From Chromobotia macracanthus (lineage: Eukaryota > Chordata > Actinopteri > Cypriniformes > Botiidae), in the NCBI GenBank assembly GCA_036877525.1, contig JAZGTH010000059.1, forward strand, positions 9,263,501-9,327,500: a stretch of 64,000 nt of DNA, in the 5' to 3' direction. A program made the position numbers and the translations under genes. The notes below the pieces were generated by a model, which searched no databases, was not told the DNA's origin, and was given only the letters and a program-made list of their open reading frames with translations. Of this stretch, positions 61,205 to 64,000 are shown in pieces. The first letter of the stretch is position 1. Each line of letters starts with the position of its first letter.

Positions 61205-61420
61205 TTCATTCATTAAATTTACCCAAATACAGATTATTTTAGCTACTGTCTACATTTATTTTACAGCTCCATCCTCTTTAATGTATTTTTATGTGTAATG
61301 TATTTTTGTGTGTAATGTATTTTTATTTCTTCTAAGCAATTTTATGAGAAACATAGTTGACACTTAAACGAAACCCAGCTGAGATCTCCATCAGATCTCC
61401 TGAGAAACAAAATGTAGTCC
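61205..61420 (+). repeat. Interspersed repeat, one arm of an inverted pair
   Basis: The words taaatttacccaaatacaga, gtctacatttattttacagc then tccat, and agcaattttatgagaaaca recur as reverse complements at 63670-63830. A small tandem repeat of taatgtatttttatgtg lies inside (about 61289-61326), and the two arms are about 2.3 kb apart. Confidence 0.7.
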
Positions 61421-62057
61421 CTAATGTAGTCGGCTATGAACAGCAACAGATTTTTACATTGTTAGGGATGGTTGCTAAGGGTGCTGCGCAGTGATACACA
61501 GAAGTTGTTGGGTGAAGCAGTCATAGCTGTGTTTTATTGTGAATAAAGCACAGCTGTTGACCAATCAGAATCAAGTACTGGAACTAACTTCTATAAACAC
61601 ATATATGAATAAATATGCAGTGTGTATTTATATTCATGGCTGTTTATGTATTAGGAATCAGACAGAGTTGGACGGACACCTCTCAGAGATCATGAGTAAA
61701 TCCAATTCATGGAGAGAGAGAGAGATGGTTGGCTGTTGGAACAGTGGCAGCGTGTGAGGAGAAGGTGCCAGGAGGACGTGTCACTTGTTGGCGATGTGAA
61801 GCCTGAAGCTGCTACACGGCACGGTTCTGCGGCCCGCTGCGTTTAATGTGATTGGCTGATGGACTGAGCCAATAATCTCTCCTCCCTCTTATCCAATTAC
61901 AGCACCAATAGAAAAGTAAAGCCAAGCACAGAATGTTGGGTGTGTGTGCCAACCCCTAGCAGCAACTTCATAACAATCACAGGGATGAAGTTTTAAAATG
62001 CAGCTATCCAGAGGAGTCTTAAAGCGACAGTGCACCTAAAAATGACAATTCTGCTAT

Positions 62058-62212
62058 GTTACATTTATGCATTTGGCAGATGTTTGACATACAGTGACTT
62101 ACAGTACATTCAAGTTATTCATTTGATCAGTACATGTGTTCCCAGGGAATCAAACCCACAACCTTTGTGCTGCTAACACAATGCTCTAGCAGTTACAGGA
62201 CTACAGGAACCC
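62058..62212 (-). mobile_element. tRNA-derived SINE, third copy
   Basis: On the plus strand: acatttatgcatttggcaga, gttcccagggaatcaaaccc then acaacctttgtgctgctaac and acaatgctctagcagtt. It is the same family and orientation as the copies at 44.7 and 45.45 kb. Confidence 0.7.
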
Positions 62213-63669
62213 TGTATGTCCTAATGTTTTTCCAAACCAGCATTTTTCTGTAGATAATCCATATGCAGCTCTTTCTATACAACAGCATAGTGAGCACTTT
62301 TATCAAGCTAATAAATGTAATACAGTAAAGTGCTGTATCCCATTTTTCATGCAAAGAGGGTGTCTACAGTACAAAACAGTCTTAAAGCAGAGCAGCAAAA
62401 ATAGCCTGCTTCATTCTTAGTGTCAGAGAGAGGCCATAAACCAAATGATGACAGCTCTGTACCTTTTAAAATATGAATATGGCTGTGTTGTGTAAAGACA
62501 GTATAGCAGATATTGCAGCCAGAAGAACGCTTCACTGACACTCCATGGAAGAAATATGTTTGCTCTGGCTAAACTCAGCCACTTAAATTGTATTAATAAT
62601 AATCTGACTATTTCCACAATGACAAGAAAATCAATAAAGATGTTATGTGAGGACTGAGCTTTAGCTTACATGTGAGTGTCACTTTAAAAAGTTTGAACTT
62701 ATTGTTTATCTATTGAAAGTTTGCATTTTGAGTGAGATAACTCTAAAGAAGCATCTGAAAGATTTGTTATTATATTTCTTAAAGAAGATATGTTACCCAC
62801 ATGTACATTAATTACAGATTGTGTAAATTTATATTGCAATAAAGTAGTATAATAATTTGATTCCTTCTTTAAAAAAATAGATTCAATGTTTCTTCCAGTA
62901 TATTGTGGCATGTATAATGGGGACATGAAAATATTGCATAACAATAATAGTTCTTTCAGTCCACTACAATCTAAGAACATAAATAATGAAATGTGGGCAA
63001 AAAATGATTATCAAAGCTGAATCACAAACTGGTAATTACTAGATTAACTGGGTGTTCAGACACGTATAATGTTAATACAATGTATAAAATGTTAATGAAA
63101 TAATCCAGAAAGGATGTTGTTCGATTATGGGAGCATGAGAAAACAGCCGCTCTTTCTGTGGTGTGGCTGTGTTATGACCCTGAGTGTTACATTTACTTGT
63201 AAATAGTCCCTCCTGACATCCTCATTGTCTGCTTTACATTATTGCTCATGTAGAAAGGAGGCAGTTTTGTGTGAGAGGTGAAATCCCTGCCTCACAGAAC
63301 ACATCCTTTCTGACCTCAAACTGTTAGCAGGGCGGAAGAGAGAGATTATTCACTGCGATGAATGCTGTGCATTTGTCAGTCCTATCAATGCAATTTGCAC
63401 CACTGAGGGAATATTCAACATTAGCATGAATGCTTCTAGCTGCAACATTCAGCCATTTCAGCAGGAGTTCAGAGGTAAATAAGATTTACACTTGTGCTTT
63501 GACTTCTCTGCATTTTGAGTATATTTGTATGAAATTTCTGCAGCCTTCCTTTCAGACAAAAACAACTTTACTCAAAGAAAAAATTGTTTCTTAGATGTCA
63601 TTAATTGTTTCTTAGAGGTTTCATAATTCATGAGATTTGATGGATATCTCAGTTTTGTTTCATTTAAGT

Positions 63670-63912
63670 ATCAACCTTCTCCTAAAATTTGTTTCTCATA
63701 AAATTGCTTGGGAGAAATACAGATGAGCGAGACAATTGTTCAGATAAATTCAGAGTATGGAGCTGTAAAATGAATGTAGACTGTATAACTGAGATAATCT
63801 GGATTTGGGTAAATTTGATGAACAAAGTTTGAGTTCATACTTTTTTTTGTCTGAATTTTGTTTGCAGACAAATCTTTTATGGGTTCATTTTTGGGTGCAC
63901 TATCCCTTTAAG
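63670..63912 (-). repeat. Interspersed repeat, second arm of the inverted pair, ending in a TTAA-type terminus
   Basis: Contains tttgtttctcataaaattgc, atggagctgtaaaatgaatg then tagac, and ggatttgggtaaatttgatg, which are reverse complements of 61205-61420. It is followed by tttttgggtgcactatccct then ttaag, the terminus seen in other copies of a short DNA element. Confidence 0.65.
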
Positions 63913-64000
63913 CTTCAAAACAGACCAACCAAAGCATCTTCATAAATTGTTGCACCCTCCCACAATACCCTGTACAGCTAGATAAAGATTGAGTTATGTA

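Larger units (their letters stand above)
46741..64000. other. Gene-free region to the right edge
   Basis: I recognise no protein-coding gene on either strand. The frames are short, have no family match and no splice-consistent partner. It contains SINEs (57.7, 58.7, 62.1 kb), MITEs (48.6, 50.4 kb), an inverted repeat pair (61.2/63.7 kb), microsatellites and several less AT-rich islands (50.05-50.3, 55.25-55.45, 56.1-56.35 kb). It may be intergenic or a long intron of a gene outside the window. Confidence 0.6.

Overview
This is vertebrate nuclear DNA, almost certainly from a cyprinid-like teleost. It has spliced genes with GT-AG introns, AT-rich intergenic DNA with long (AT)n and (AC)n microsatellites, tRNA-derived SINEs with fish-type 3' tails, and many short non-autonomous DNA-transposon copies. 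There is no bacterial or viral gene organisation. Most apparent open frames are chance. Four genes are supported by conserved protein sequence joined across consistent splice sites.

Layout. (1) 1-12.6 kb, minus strand: the 5' part of slc4a3 (anion exchanger AE3). Five coding exons give the first 278 residues of the cytoplasmic N-terminus. A 5' UTR exon abuts the start codon, a CpG-rich probable promoter/exon 1 lies at 12.2-12.56 kb, and the rest of the gene lies beyond the left edge. (2) 12.6-27.3 kb: intergenic and repeat-rich, with local duplications and one odd 160-codon frame near 25.7 kb. (3) 27.3-30.7 kb, plus strand: a connexin of the GJC class (Cx43.4/Cx45 group). It has a GC-rich 5' exon, one large coding exon and a probable tiny last coding exon. 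(4) 32.85-41.9 kb, plus strand: a complete lactase-phlorizin hydrolase gene (lct). Its 17 coding exons give 1918 residues with four GH1 repeats, a C-terminal membrane anchor and a TATA box 43 bp before the ATG. (5) 43.85-46.65 kb, minus strand: a complete six-coding-exon essential (alkali) myosin light chain gene of the MYL4/MYL3 type, 216 residues, with a muscle-type promoter. (6) 46.7-64 kb: no recognisable gene. It holds SINEs, MITEs and a few GC-richer islands that could be conserved regulatory elements.

The four genes do unrelated jobs (ion exchange, gap junctions, brush-border glycoside hydrolysis, sarcomere), so this is a syntenic block and not a functional cluster. The most interesting protein observation is in lct: repeats III and IV keep both catalytic glutamates, while repeat II has lost both. 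The most interesting non-coding observations are an interspersed MITE family with at least eight copies here (two in lct introns), an 18-bp perfect hairpin beside the slc4a3 CpG island, and a coding-region intron at the very end of the connexin gene. I found no convincing evidence of a previously undescribed biological system.
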